Part shown: positions 36,034 to 49,458 of the stretch, in pieces
How positions within the stretch are numbered: position 1 is the stretch's first letter
Layout of the letters: each line of letters starts with the position of its first letter
The notes under the pieces: model-generated
Database searches by the model: none
Seen by the model: only the letters and a program-made list of their open reading frames with translations
What the model was told of the DNA's origin: nothing
Program-made: the position numbers and the translations under genes
Source: Apophysomyces variabilis
Lineage: Eukaryota > Mucoromycota > Mucoromycetes > Mucorales > Mucoraceae
Length of the DNA stretch: 64,000 nt
Direction of reading: 5' to 3'
Assembly (NCBI GenBank): GCA_002749535.1
Contig: MZZL01000410.1
Location: 8,189 to 72,188, forward strand

Positions 36034-37550
36034 ATGGAACTGCCGCCCTCGAAGAAACGTTATTTTGGAGGCGTACTTGCACTTCTTGCCGTTGTCTTCA
36101 TATGGGTGGGCTCTTCCTTCGCAATGCATGTAAGTCGACATGAGCCTTTGCGCCTTCATAGTCTGAACAGCAAAACCTTCCCGTTTCCCTTTTCAGAGCA
36201 TTTTTGGAGAAAGACAATACAACAAACCATTCTTACTTACCTATCTCAATACGGCCACGTTTTCCTTATATCTGGTGCCGCTACTATTTACTCGAAAAGC
36301 CAGGGACGCTTTGCAGTTAGACGAACATTCAAAGTAAGAAAAGCATTTGTTTCCATTCCACCAAGGGGTCACATCTCACCCAGCAATGGATACACTATTA
36401 GGCCACTTTTAAGACATTCTGATGGACAAGAGGTAACATAGATGAAGTTTGGGATCCAATGAGGTTTTACTGATGTGGCGACATTTGTATTATCTCAAAA
36501 TAGGCAAACCATCCCGAATTGGCATTTGACCAACGCAATTCCGATCATCAGTCAAACGTGACATCTAAACTGAGTACAACAGAGACCATCAAATTGAGTC
36601 TGGCATTCTGTGTTCTTTGGTTTTTTGCAAATTACACCACCAATGCAAGTTTGGCCTATACCAGTGTTGGCAGTAGCACCATCTTAGCCTCTATGTCAGG
36701 CCTTTTTACTTTGGGTATTGGCTCGCTATTTGGCGTTGAACAACTGAATATCATCAAAATCGTGTCCGTTTGTGTAAGGTAATGCAAGATTGGGTGAAAA
36801 AGCATACAAGCGTACAAAAATGGGATATTTACCAACCATGCATTAGTCTTGTGGGGGTCATCCTTGTGTCCTCTTCCGATCAGCAGTCTTCTCCAGGCCA
36901 AAATCAGCCGGTCCTCGGAACTGCGCCTCTGTTAGGTGACCTACTGGCATTAGCCGGTGCCGTATTTTACGGTTGTTATACAACACTCCTGAAATTACGA
37001 ATCCAAGACGAGTCTCGTGTGAACATGCCATTATTCTTCGGCTTTGTAGGCGCCTTCAATGTACTCCTATTATGGCCCGTATTTTTCCTTCTTCATTGGT
37101 CTGGCATTGAGACATTTCAGCTTCCAACAAGTCCTGTGTTATGGACGATGGTATTACTGAATGCCCTAATCGGCACTTTTCTTTCGGATTACTTGTGGCT
37201 TTTAGCTATGTTAATGACTTCGCCACTGGTTGTTACACTGGGAATTTCACTCACGGTAAGCTAAAGCAAGGCAACAGTAGCTTATATGATATTGAGCTAT
37301 TCTGATTATAAATTATTAGATCCCGTTAGCGTTGGTTGGCGATATTGTGTTTAAACATTTCGTACCCAGTTTACAATATGCATCCGGAGCTGTTCTAGTA
37401 GGTATTGGGTTCTTTGCTGTGAATATGGATGCATTGCATACTGTTGAAAAGCAAGACGATCAATTGAAGGAATCATCTGAGGATTATGATACATTAAGCA
37501 TAACCAAAGCTACGGATAGATGTGGTGACTATTTATCTATTCATGCATAG
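36034..37550 (+). CDS. DMT-superfamily transporter (SLC35F5 / yeast THI74-YML018C type)
   Basis: Multi-pass membrane transporter, probably of an endomembrane or vacuole. Exons: 36034-36129, 36197-36333, 36402-36432, 36504-36778, 36847-37255, 37320-37550; 392 aa with all phases consistent. Exon 3 is only 31 nt and is required to keep frame between LQLDEHSK and ANHPELAF. About ten hydrophobic segments are present, with the EamA-type pattern FFANYTTNASLAYTSVGSSTILASMSGLFTL in repeat 1 and LGDLLALAGAVFYGCYTTLLK in repeat 2. Fungal relatives have been linked to thiamine-related transport, but the substrate of this protein is unknown. The C-terminus is acidic and cytosolic. Confidence 0.88.
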
Positions 37551-38324
37551 ACTTAGAGAAACCAAATACCCGCACTCTGCTCCCCCGCCATTCACCAGCA
37601 TCCGCTAACATTTTCCCCCAACCATCTATTTATTGTACATATTTTGTTTAGATACACTATTTCTATAAAACGTAATTTTGATTAAGAGAGCCACAACTGC
37701 GCTTCTTACTGAGAATGGCCCTTATCATGGAATGCGTCTTTTTTCCTTTGATATATCAATTTACCCATACCAAAGGAAAATGCTATATAGAACGGATGAA
37801 GGAAAACAAAGAGCTAACCTGCCGTGGTCATGGTACTCACCAGATGACAGAAAGACAACCATGAATTTTGGGCGCGGTGTCCCTGTCAACTCCCAGTCAA
37901 GTGTAGCGCAAGGTTTTCATGGATGGGATGAAGAAGAGAAGCAGCTTTCTTATTTCTTTTCCTGAGGACACACCTTTTGCTAAACTCATACGAAGCCTGA
38001 CATATATGTGATGTTATACTTTGATACTACAGATTGTGAATAAAATTCCCTTGGGTTTGGCTCTAAGATCCGTGTGCACACTGCATTGCCCGTCCTGTCT
38101 GTTGGAATACACGGAAAGAGCTTTTGCTCATATCTCAAAATACTCAGGTCAATGGCTTTTTTACCTTCATAAAATAGGAGATACCTTACGCTAAAATGTT
38201 TCTTTAGAACGAATCCAGTTATGTATGAAGCTTTCGACCCTTTTTATTCTATCGATGTGCAGTGCAACCTATCGCTTACTATTTCTTGGACAAAATGAGA
38301 TCTATGTTCTCTTGTACAATTGCA
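37551..38324. other. Convergent intergenic spacer
   Basis: It lies between the 3' ends of the DMT transporter (+) and the hydrolase (-). An open frame around 37678-37965 starts at TTG and has no recognisable domain. No gene is called. Confidence 0.4.
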
Positions 38325-40029
38325 TTAATGCTGAATCTCCTCCACGCTTCGGTCCACTTCGGTAGGCTCGATATGCTGAGGTGGCTTACGGATATCGTTG
38401 GCCTAAACCAAATAAGTGAGCACGAAAAATATACCACGACTTGGAAGAAAAATGACACCTACCTCGAACATGGCTACGATGAATTCCGCTAATGGCTTAC
38501 TAACCCATCTTGTAGGGCTTTGGACGTATTCAAACCATCCTAGATGACCGCCATAATCAGTGGTGGCTAAAACCACATATGGATTGCTCTTGATTTCGTC
38601 ATAGGGTATACATTCTGCCGGTGCAATAGGATCATCCAGAGCATTCATACATAATAGTGGCACACGCACAGACTTGATGTACCGGAATGAACTTGCATCT
38701 TTATAATAAGCATCGACAGAATCGTAATCGCGCAGTTTTCGAGTGCAAGCATCGTCAAATTCACGTAAAGTGCTAGCGGCAAAGATCTCGTCCACATCGA
38801 TTTTTCCGCCTTCCTTCAAAGTGTCTATATGTCTACCATCACATGCATCTATATCAGCTAAAACGTAAAACACAACAGCTTGTATTGACAGACCTTCCGA
38901 AAGCTTTTTTCAGATTATTTGCCAGCGTAGCGGAATAAATTTTGCGGTTCCAAAATGTGCCGTTCAGAACGACCGAGGATCTGTGTTGATTACTCTCGTT
39001 AATAACCAGATAGATCAGATATTGGCATTCTGATTTACCGTTCGAAATCAAAAGGGTTAGCCACTGAGATGGCAGCGCATAAAGGTGTCTTGTCTCCTTC
39101 TTCCCCAAGATACTAGATCACAGAATAAGAACAAGACAGAAGACCAAAAAGATTATGTACCTTGACCAGAATGTTGGATCCGAGCGAGAAGCCAATACCA
39201 ACCAAAGGCGTCCCAGGGGCCATTTGCTTTTGGATATGCTTCAATGCCTCTCTCACGTCTTCTGTGTAGGCACCATTATAAAGTTGAGGTGTGGTAATAT
39301 CGCTGTTGGCGCACCCACGGTTATTGATGACGACTCCTCGATAACCAAATGGAGGTTGGATAATCTATGAACTTTGCGATTGGTATTGCGAATTTCAAGA
39401 AATGACCCTTTTACTGTTATTCTTCTTGCTTACCATTTCAAGTACGCTACGGATGTATGATTCATGGCTTCCACCTGTTAAACCATGTAGAAGTACTAAA
39501 GTTGGGGTATCTTTCTCTCCTGGAGTCCAGTCGAGGGCAAGCTGACCGCCGTCGGAAAGGTCTAGTAACTCTCTGTATAATGTATAATTGTTTAATATGC
39601 AGTCCGTATAGGTGAAAGTAATGCCGTTTTATGCGCTAACCTAGTATATTTCACTTCATGTAAGCTTGAGCCGTTGAAGTATGAAGCATAGCCAGTTTGT
39701 AAGTGGCCATTGAATAGATAAGGGGTTGGATTATATACTGCATTTGGACCTATTAATGAAGGACACGTTTTGGCAATGTAGTCAATGAGAGACGTTGTGG
39801 TGCCATCTGGATGCAGGGTGATAGATGTGGGCGAATCACTGTGAAAGATCTTTACAGCGGACATGGGTGGTTGAACAAGGGACGCATACTGCCGACGCCA
39901 CAGTGGCTTTTTATGCGGCGTGGTTACATTTACAGAGCAAGCATATTTCTGACGATGATGATGAGTCAGCCAGAATATTTCTGCCAAACAAATCCTAAAA
40001 CGAGCGCTTCTTATTGGATTGACTGCCAT
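38325..40029 (-). CDS. Alpha/beta hydrolase of the YheT / ABHD1-3 (EMB8) family
   Basis: Serine esterase or acyltransferase-like enzyme acting on lipid esters. Exons in coding order: 40029-39641, 39572-39434, 39364-39161, 39112-39039, 38980-38894, 38832-38463, 38402-38325; 446 aa. Family hallmarks are NPTPYLFNGHLQT, LVLLHGLTGGSHESYIR (oxyanion region), the nucleophile elbow GIGFSLGSN (Ser236), NALDDPIAP (acid) and GGHLGWFE (His). The exon 5/6 junction was set to restore KKAFGRHIDTLKEGG. The start is uncertain: ATG at 40029 gives an Arg-rich extension that may target mitochondria, while ATG at 39864 gives 391 aa. Upstream sequence is interrupted by an assembly gap. Confidence 0.85.
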
Positions 40030-40173
40030 AGCAAGAAAGATGGAAACTGACACCTGCCCTTGTTTTCCAAATAACCGGATATTTAGTTTAGCCTTGTCGG
40101 TATAGTAACGGAATAGAAACCCGCTTATAGCGGATGGAGCAAACGCCACCCCAAAAAAAAAAAAAAAAAAAAA

Positions 40174-40403
40174 NNNNNNNNNNNNNNNNNNNNNNNNNNN
40201 NNNNNNNNNNNNNNNNNNNNNNNNNNNNNNNNNNNNNNNNNNNNNNNNNNNNNNNNNNNNNNNNNNNNNNNNNNNNNNNNNNNNNNNNNNNNNNNNNNNN
40301 NNNNNNNNNNNNNNNNNNNNNNNNNNNNNNNNNNNNNNNNNNNNNNNNNNNNNNNNNNNNNNNNNNNNNNNNNNNNNNNNNNNNNNNNNNNNNNNNNNNN
40401 NNN
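40174..40403. other. Assembly gap (230 N) flanked by CCCC-poly(A) on both sides
   Basis: All bases are N. Both edges read CCCC followed by a run of about 20 A, so the gap probably sits in a repeat of that type that defeated assembly. It lies between the divergent hydrolase and DUS2 genes, so their shared promoter is partly unseen. Confidence 0.95.
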
Positions 40404-40471
40404 CCCCAAAAAAAAAAAAAAAAAAAAAAAGGGAAGCGATCGACTCTTATTGAACCTTTTGATGCTCAAAC

Positions 40472-41877
<1,406 letters not shown>

Positions 41878-42458
41878 GCGAGCAAACCAAGCAAGCTTTA
41901 TTTAAAACTAACAGATTTGGGTTATAGTGAATTTTTTGGGATGGGATCATATTACCTATCTTCACACCCGAAGTCGATTGCAAATGATCATTCATAGTAA
42001 CTGCAACCCAACATATCTTACTTTAAAGAAAATAGATGCTAGTCTTAAGCAGGTCTTCTTTAGAAGATAGAGATTAAAAGTACTCATAGTATTCTTTATC
42101 ATGCTGTGATTGTATCCTTCTATAGCTGTGATATATAACAAAAATACCTTGAATAAGCTGATCATAAACATGGACTAACTAGTACATACAGTAAGCGGAT
42201 GCTAAGGCAACATGAAAACACAAGTGTTCGGGAGACATTCATGCTACACAAGAGAAGTAAGTTTATGAAACTGAAGTCTGCATTCCGACCATAAGCTGTA
42301 ACTGGAGGATCTCGGTTCCATTCTTTATTGCGTGAGATTCCATTGCAGATGCAAAGTTCATGGTATTTACCACCATAAGTTGTTCCATGAGTTTGAGTAG
42401 AAATCAACCATCAAAAGTCCACTCTATTCTATTGCGGAGTAGTAATAATATACGATTT
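41878..42458. other. Convergent intergenic spacer
   Basis: Between the 3' ends of DUS2 (+) and the NAD kinase gene (-). AT-rich, with no gene seen. Confidence 0.45.
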
Positions 42459-44240
42459 TCATGCAAGGTTTCGGCCAAAGTTTTGGTTCCATTTTAACAG
42501 CTCGTTAATATCTGTTGCCCAATCATTGTCTGCATTGACACGTGCAATACAGGGAATGGGGTATTTCGACATGCGAACCTATATAGATCAATACATTAAC
42601 ACGACATTATATATTAGCTCGTCAAGAATAGAGAATTTGCCTTCAAATAATCCCCTTTGTTCAACATAAAGATTTCTTGTCCATCCACAGAAACTTCGAT
42701 CTGGCTACGACTTGCTTCTCCAATCTGCATAGTATTTGTAACCGTCTCATCAATATACATGACTACAAAACCAAAAAGTCTACCTTTAACTGGATGTTGG
42801 CATTTGGAGGGAGTAATACAGGACGAAATGAAAGTGATCGAGGACAGATAGGTGTTAAAACAAAGCTTTGTACACTTGGATGAACGATAGGTCCGCCTAT
42901 CATAAAAAAGCAGGTATCAGGTTTATTCTTCGCATTGTGTATAACCGCTGTTACCTGCAGACAATGAATAAGCTGTCGATCCAGTGGGTGTGGAAACAAT
43001 AAGCCTAGATCGGATGGCCACAATTAATCCTTTAAGCATATTCATGTTCAATAGTGTATAGATTAAATAGATTACCCATCCGCCTGAAGAGTATTGTCAA
43101 TAACAAGACTGCTTCCTCGGCTTTGTTACTTACAACGCATTCTGTGAGATATTGATCATCCACATAACAGCTGATAGATGTTAAATGTGAGTACCGTCCA
43201 CGATGTAACGAGACTTCGTTCATGGCTTGCCAATCACCTATTGAAGCCGAAGCCTCCATAAATCGCTTTTCTATTTCTTTATAGATAACGTACCAACTTC
43301 TTTCCCATCTACAGTTATCCGTTTACCGCTTGGTTGATGTAGAGAACAGAACAAACGCATTCTCAGCATTAATGATGCGTTTCCATCAATGACATCCTTC
43401 AACACGCGTTGAAAATTGCTATAGTCTAAATTCAGATCAATAGGATATGCTTTGGTTATTGTTGGAAACTTACGGAAAGACATCAAGAAGCCAAGGGTGC
43501 CTAAAGAAAAGCATAGTACAGGGGGAGCAGCCTTCGGGAATAAAGAAGAGAGATGCAGTATAGTACCATCACCACCCAATGTGATGGCGAAATCCACTGT
43601 ACGAGTGTATTCCTGCTTTTTGTTTTTGTCGATAACATAGACAAAGGGTAGTTTTTCATGAAACTGCTCGGCTACTTCTGGTTCGACGACGATATTCAAA
43701 TTGGGTTCATTTTCGTGCAACCAACTGTCAAAAAGTGTAAAAAAAGCTGAAAATGTCCACCTTATTTTTGTTTCACTACCTTGCCAATTGAATCAGTGCG
43801 TTTTCCGTTTTTGGATCATTTGGCTTTTTAACAATCAATACTGTTCGAGGTCGCTCTGTCCAGTCAAGCGTAAATTGACCACTATAAGAAACTACTGCAT
43901 TAGACATGCAGCTAAAGAAACAAAACAAATAGTACTGCAATTCTCTATATACCCATAGGTACTGCCTGGCACTTGTCGTATATCACTTGTCTTTTTTGTT
44001 TTTATCCGATTGACCATCGATTCCATTTCATGTCCCGGTTCTGAATCTATTTAATGCGGTATCAATAAAGGAAAATAGCCCTATTTGGCTTTCCATTTTA
44101 CCAAGTCGCCATTCCTCTCTTGTTAACTGTAATTCAACTTTGTCTGGCAATGCAACTGTTCTTCGCAATGCGCCAACATTGTAACACCTCCGGAGACATA
44201 TTGTGTTTGCTACGAATCTTTTGGCGTAATGGCGAAACAT
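42459..44240 (-). CDS. Mitochondrial NAD(H) kinase (Pos5-like)
   Basis: Phosphorylates NAD(H) to NADP(H), supplying mitochondrial reducing power. Nine exons in coding order: 44240-44102, 43894-43780, 43724-43294, 43237-43134, 43083-43076, 43004-42955, 42896-42784, 42724-42641, 42578-42459; 387 aa with consistent phases. The basic N-terminus (MFRHYAKRFVANTICLRRC) looks like a mitochondrial presequence. Catalytic GGDGT is at 135-139. QAMNEVSLHRG and [21 protein letters not shown] are diagnostic, followed by SVDGQEIFMLNKGDYLK. Exon 5 is an 8-nt microexon completing ADG, and the intron after DYLK begins with GC rather than GT. The exon 2 acceptor has a NAG/NAG ambiguity (43895-43896, or three bases further on). 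Confidence 0.9.
43076..43083 (-). other. 8-nt microexon of the NAD kinase gene
   Basis: GCGGATGG between a 50-nt intron (ending TCTTCAG) and a 71-nt intron (GTAATC...TCTAG). It supplies Ala-Asp and two bases of Gly, joining TECV to LIVSTPTGS. Without it the reading frame is lost and the conserved ADG preceding STPTGSTAY disappears. Confidence 0.75.
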
Positions 44241-44568
44241 GAAGTGAGAGAAAGCAAAAGGTGCGAGTTGGTGCGGAGTTGGTAAGGTTATAAGGCATCG
44301 ACTTACTCACTCTGACTACAACCAACAAATGTAAAGGACTGGCCCTATCGATGGAAAACGCCGCTTTACAATAACCCATAAATGATATCCACCTTTGTTC
44401 CGATACAGTATGGTGTATGTGCTGGGCTTCAATAACTTGGTTCACCTTGCACGATCAAAAGACCTTGCCCATCATTCAATCTCTAAGCGGAGCTCACACG
44501 AGTTTGTGACCTTGCTGTCCATTTTTGACAATCGCTACCCTGACCTTTGATCCTTAAAGAACTTGATT
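44241..44568. promoter_or_regulatory. 328-bp divergent promoter (NAD kinase / SAP30BP homologue)
   Basis: The start codons of the two divergent genes are 328 bp apart, so this interval must hold both promoters and leaders. I see no clear TATA box on either side. Short frames in it are unsupported. Confidence 0.6.
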
Positions 44569-45666
44569 ATGAACGCACTAGCTGGACTTGTCAATTATTC
44601 AGACGATGAAGAACAGATCTCAGAAGAAGAAGAAGAAACCGAACAACAACAGCACCAACAAAATGAAGGTACCTATAACAGAAACAACTGCGGAAACTTT
44701 TTAATCTACTGCTGCTAAAGTGATATTGATCCAGAGCATAAGGAAAAACTAATTGCTGCCGAAGAAAAGCAGACGGTATGTCTTCGAAATATGATTTCTC
44801 AATCGCTTATTACAATCGCTGACATGCAAACAGTCTTCAGGTAGAAACAACGCGCTAATGACAACGAACACCGAAAAGAAGTTTGACATTTTAATACCGA
44901 TTTAGTGAAGGCCAAAATGTCACCTATTCCACCATCATCGTCAGAAAAGGCATCCACTCCAAGTCAACCGATCACACAGGACACCAAAAACGAGCCAGCT
45001 GTATTATCAACTAGCGCTAAAATAGAAAGATACAAACGCCTGAAAGCATTACTAGCGCCTAAACCGGTAGAGGGTGTCGACAATTGGGGAATCCCGCCAG
45101 AACCTGATACGCCTGTTGATCCGGAACGAGCAGTAAGCCCATTTTTTTTGTTTCTAAAAGACATGGTTTGATTCATTCGATGGTAGGCAAAAATCAACCA
45201 TTTCTTGTCACTTCGAGCGTCCGGTCACAGACTCAACATCCACCTACAACACAACAAAGCTTTTCGTAATCCGCGCATCTATGCCAAACTCGTAGAATTT
45301 GTCGATTTGGATGAGTTTGGAAGCAACTTTCCAAAGGACCAATTCGATCCGCATGGCTTCCCAAAGTCGGCTTACATTGACGAAATTCTAGAAACTCAAA
45401 GGCGGATGGCCGAAGAGAAGGCGATAGCTCAGCAACAGCGATCAAATATATCGTTTGTGAGTGGTACTACCGGTAGCATCAGCGTAAGACAACAACACCC
45501 AGATCCATCTACAGCGATGGCCACGGCCATGGCTACAGCGGCCAGAGTCGCCAGCAGAATTGCTATGCCGCCACAGCAAGCGAATGGACCTGGAAGTGAC
45601 TCAAGAAAACGAGCAAGTAGCAGCAAATGGGATGTCCAAGGGAGCGGTGATAAACGACGAAAATAA
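44569..45666 (+). CDS. SAP30-binding-protein / HCNGP-like family protein
   Basis: Nuclear protein of the SAP30BP/HCNGP family, whose animal member has been linked to transcriptional repression and to splicing of short introns. Exons: 44569-44668, 44735-44775, 44834-44840, 44906-45132, 45187-45666; 284 aa. An acidic Glu/Gln-rich N-terminus is followed by a Ser/Pro linker, WGIPPEPDTPVDPERAAKINHFLSLR, and the diagnostic NKAFRNPRIYAKLVEFVDLDEFGSNFPKDQFDP. The tail is Ala/Ser-rich and ends in basic GDKRRK. Exon 3 (7 nt) is my preferred model. An alternative single intron with its acceptor at 44909-44910 also keeps frame and would drop a few residues. Confidence 0.85.
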
Positions 45667-47949
45667 TTACGGAGTATCATACACTCTCTAGAGCTTCGTA
45701 GAAAGGCAGCTTTTTGGTTTAGTCGCTTTTACGCTTTCGGAATGAAGTAATCTCACAATTCTACCTGCGTCCATGACGTGCTGTTGCGGCTCTATATCTG
45801 TTATTCTTTGCTTGCTGATTGACGGTGAATGATAACGAACAAAGAAAAATTTTTGAGTACCAGAGGAAAATACGCTCTTATTTTTTTTTTCTGTTATGCC
45901 ATCCAAGGAAAGAAGAGAGCAACATGATAAATTAACCGACGAAAAGTAATGGAGTTTAAAGCAGTTGCAAGTATAACTGTACAGCCGGGATATATATATC
46001 TTCCATCAGTTTTCCGTTTATCTCCTAAGCTACTTTTTTACTTTTCTCTTCCAATTCTAGGAAGATGCTACCTAAAAAAGTTGATAAACAACCAAAAAGA
46101 AGGGGTATGATGATTAATTGTACAAGACCCTGTTTTAACGATAATGGCAGACGTTAGAAACAGGAATGTCGCCGAGCTGAGAAGAACAATAAGGGTGTAC
46201 CAACTCTGCTTCACTATTCACTGTGTTAAGGCTTTGTATCAGGCCCTCTCGCCAAAGCACATCTTTTCCAGTATAGATATATTCTGCAAAAGAGCTAAAA
46301 TTGGTTTATGAACTAATTGGAGCCCCTTCTTCCGGGAAGAAAACAAAAGAAAAACAATAGCGAGAAGGGAGCCGAAGACATAAACGCTATCGACAAGGCA
46401 GTGATAAGTTTGCTGAGCGTTTAATAGCCGGTGGCACCAAAAATGCCCAAACAAAATATCGCAGATTAGCAAAGCGCACCATAAGCAATGAGGTAACTGA
46501 TGAACAAAAAGACTATGTCAATGCTTACTCAACGTGCGAGTTCAGCGTGAAAAATGCATCGTCATTGGTGTGAAAAGATCATCATTGTTTTAAACTACTT
46601 CGCCCAAAGATAGGCGTAGTGTCACTTCGCGAATGCTCCTAACTACGTTCGCAAGGCAAGGCGTTGCAGATTATTTTAAGGTATCTAACCATGATAGTAC
46701 GGAGAAATTCTCAAAAGCTGTGCCTCAGTCAATAAATGAAGAGTACTGTCATTACGGCTTGAAAGGGACAGAAGATGGAATCTCTATATCATAAAACTGA
46801 AAGCTTAAAGAAGCATATGGCGATAAACAACGATAACCTATCGTTAACTGTTACGAAAAGAAAACCAATTGCTGAGGCAAAACCCCACAAGGCAAGTCAT
46901 GCAAGTGACTCAGTTGCCATATGTGGCTAGAATCCACACTGGCTTTGACAATGTTACTGAACGATTCTCTCTATCTCTCTATAAGTATACTGTATTTTCG
47001 AGTAATTTTTGCGCGCAAAAACGTTTTGCCGGTATTACACAACCAGTTTCTTGCAAGCTGGTTCGACCGTCGTACTCTTTAGTTGATGTATATAGAAGTC
47101 TTTAGTTGGAGAAAAGAGTACGTTCAGCAATGAATTAGAGGAATAGATTAGTCTTAGATGTTATCTGACGCTTTTTAACAAGGTTCAAAGAGTCGAGTTG
47201 CTCTCAGTAGCAATTTGGTAGGTGGGTGCAATGTTGATGTGTGGGTCAAGAAAGTTGAGCTGCAATAAGTGGGTAGAAGAATATTAAGAAGATCATTAAA
47301 TAGGCATTCGTGGAAAAATTTCAGCAGTAGTGAGAAGGGTCAAGTGTTTTCCAAAGTGCAGCGAGTAGTTGAATATATTGTCTGATTGACCTCCACCCGT
47401 TTTATATGAGGAAAATGCTCAATGATAGGATCATTATATAGAGGACTTTGCTCTATCCATTTAGGCATGTACCTTCAGTGAAAAATGCCGACTTATCTCT
47501 GTTTTTCCATATTCTATTGCCAACAGAAGTAACCATTCCTATGCTAACTTTGTCCTTCACTCTGTAATTTTTAACGTAAGATCAAGGTTCAGAAGCTATG
47601 TTATACAAGGCAGATATCTAGGCTTCAAACATTCATTCTGCTCTTTTTTTTTGCCTATTTGAAATCGTTGTCCACAAGCGATACTGGCTTATTTACGTTT
47701 TTATGTCTCCAGATCGTTTTTCGCGTTTTAAACTATTTATCTTACTTGGTGCATCTTTATTTCACAACACCATATCCATATCAGTCACTCACGTACACCT
47801 CTTGAATATCTTGCGTTAAAATGAGGGCTTCATTTTTAGCAATATATTATGTTACCGTAAACATACGCTAGAAATCGCCAAAAATCCATTTCTCCAGCCG
47901 CACGCGGCTGTAACGGAACGAGCGAAGCGAGTGCAGGAGGACTAGTAGT
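45667..47949. other. AT-rich spacer, no gene seen
   Basis: Possible frames (for example 46472-46239) show no domain features. Just before the next unit, 47895-47945 contains two dyads, CCGCACGCGG and ACGAGCGAAGCGAGT, unlike the surrounding sequence and possibly a transposon end. Confidence 0.4.
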
Positions 47950-49458
47950 ATTTATTGTGTTTTTGCTATTTGTCTGCGTGTTTCTAGTTTTTATTTGCGG
48001 ACGGGGATTCAAGTTTGTGGAATCCAAAAAATGATTTTGCATGATTGGATGAAATATTTGCGGTCAGACTACCCTTCTTTGCGTACAGTCGTGTTCATGT
48101 TCACTATTTACCGAGATAGTTTATTTCAAACCACAGCAAGACGAATTTATTTAAAGAAGTGGTTCTCTATTATTGCATCTAACGAAAAAGCTCTCAGCGT
48201 GTCTGATCCATCTTTGACAGTCTAAGCGCTTTACTTTTCGCGCTGCTTAAACAATACGCTCTTGAAGGTTATCGTCAACTTGTAAGGGCTCCCTTCTTAC
48301 CCCAGCTTTCGCTTTGGCCCAAAACTCTTCTATTGGGTTGAGAAAGGGAGAGTAGAGAGGAAGATAGAGACATTTGCATCCTCTTTCTTCGACCAACTGC
48401 TTAACCTTGACTGGTGTATAGATGGGTGCATTATCTATGACAAGATTCTAAGCGTTCATTCCGTGGTGATCCAATCTTTTGTGATTGCCTGATAGACAAA
48501 GTTTAAGATATAATAGAAGAAAAGGAGAACATAACTACATGCAGGGAAAATAAAAGTGGAAAGTAAAGCAATACAATTGAGAAGAACCGGAATTGGGGCA
48601 CATTGCCCTGACAGCTTCTAATACCATAACTGACAGAAACTGATATGATAGTATCAATGACGTACAGAAACGAACGAAGAGGGTTTATTTCCTCTACAGA
48701 TGTTCCATTCTGTTCAAGACCTTCTATCAGACTGAGTCCATTTTTAGTCTTGGGAGAATTGTTGTCTTATCTCTGAATTGTTGTCATCCATAAGACATCC
48801 ATCGATTTTCTTATCCATGACTGTGATTCTTGGTTTCAGTAATCCCGTACTATTTAAAAGCGAAGGGACAACACGTTTTCAATTCTTTGGCTCTGTTATC
48901 CAAAACATCCCCGGTATGTACTTCACATTGATTATATGTATAGAATGACTGATATCCCTTTTTTGTATCCTTTAGCCTGCATGACCTCTGTCCCGAACCA
49001 CCTTGGTTGTGTGAGTAAGCTGGCTGCACTCCACTCGGTAAGTGAAAAGAAATGTTGTCTGTTTATGCACAGTGTTATTCATTATCTTCTGCTTTCAAGT
49101 CATCGCCAGGTGTTGCATCGCTTCAAGTCCTCTGCAGTGCGTTACCTTCAATCGGCCACTCCTAGATGCCGTGTCTCTCTTTCGCCCGCCCCCTACCTTT
49201 GGGTAGGATACCCTTCGGGGTAAGTAAAAAGAATATGTCAAGCTATCCTTCCATTTACTAACCATGAACATTCTTTTACCCTGCTCTAATGAACTTTGTG
49301 TCCATGGAAGGGACAAGTTCACGTAAGTAAAATATATTTTCCGCATAATCCATTTACTAATGACGCATATTTCTATCCCTTTTAGCGCAAACTTGATCCT
49401 TGCATGGACGCAAAATTTATTTAGAGTAGCGTAAAAAAATTGTTCAATAAATAGTATT
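47950..49458 (-). mobile_element. 1.5-kb transposon-derived unit, copy 1 (family B transposase relic plus repeat A)
   Basis: Matches 60145-61908 in direct orientation over its whole length with scattered substitutions and small indels. It contains a transposase catalytic fragment, ~0.6 kb of decayed 5' sequence, a GC-rich block (about 49150-49225) and repeat A at its end. No complete transposase is present, so it is non-autonomous or dead. Confidence 0.85.
48150..48480 (-). pseudogene. Tc1-like DD34E transposase fragment (family B, copy 2)
   Basis: Minus-strand catalytic segment: LVIDNAPIYTPVKVKQLVEE, then LYSPFLNPIEEFWAKAKAG and VRREPLQVDDNLQERIV, ending CNNREPLL. It has a stop just before LVIDNAP (GMNA-stop-N) and another after QERIV. 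An intron-like sequence precedes it. The spacing of 34 residues between Asp and Glu matches Tc1-type enzymes. Confidence 0.8.

Noticed and set aside
37678..37965. 95-codon plus-strand frame after the DMT transporter
   Set aside because: TTG start, no recognisable domain, lies in the convergent 3' spacer.
47039..47085. Possible tRNA because of a GGTTCGA word
   Set aside because: No cloverleaf can be formed around it, and the acceptor and anticodon stems are missing.
47890..47950. CRISPR-like or rho-terminator-like dyads (CCGCACGCGG, ACGAGCGAAGCGAGT)
   Set aside because: Only single dyads without repeats or spacers. In a fungal context they are more likely transposon-end palindromes.
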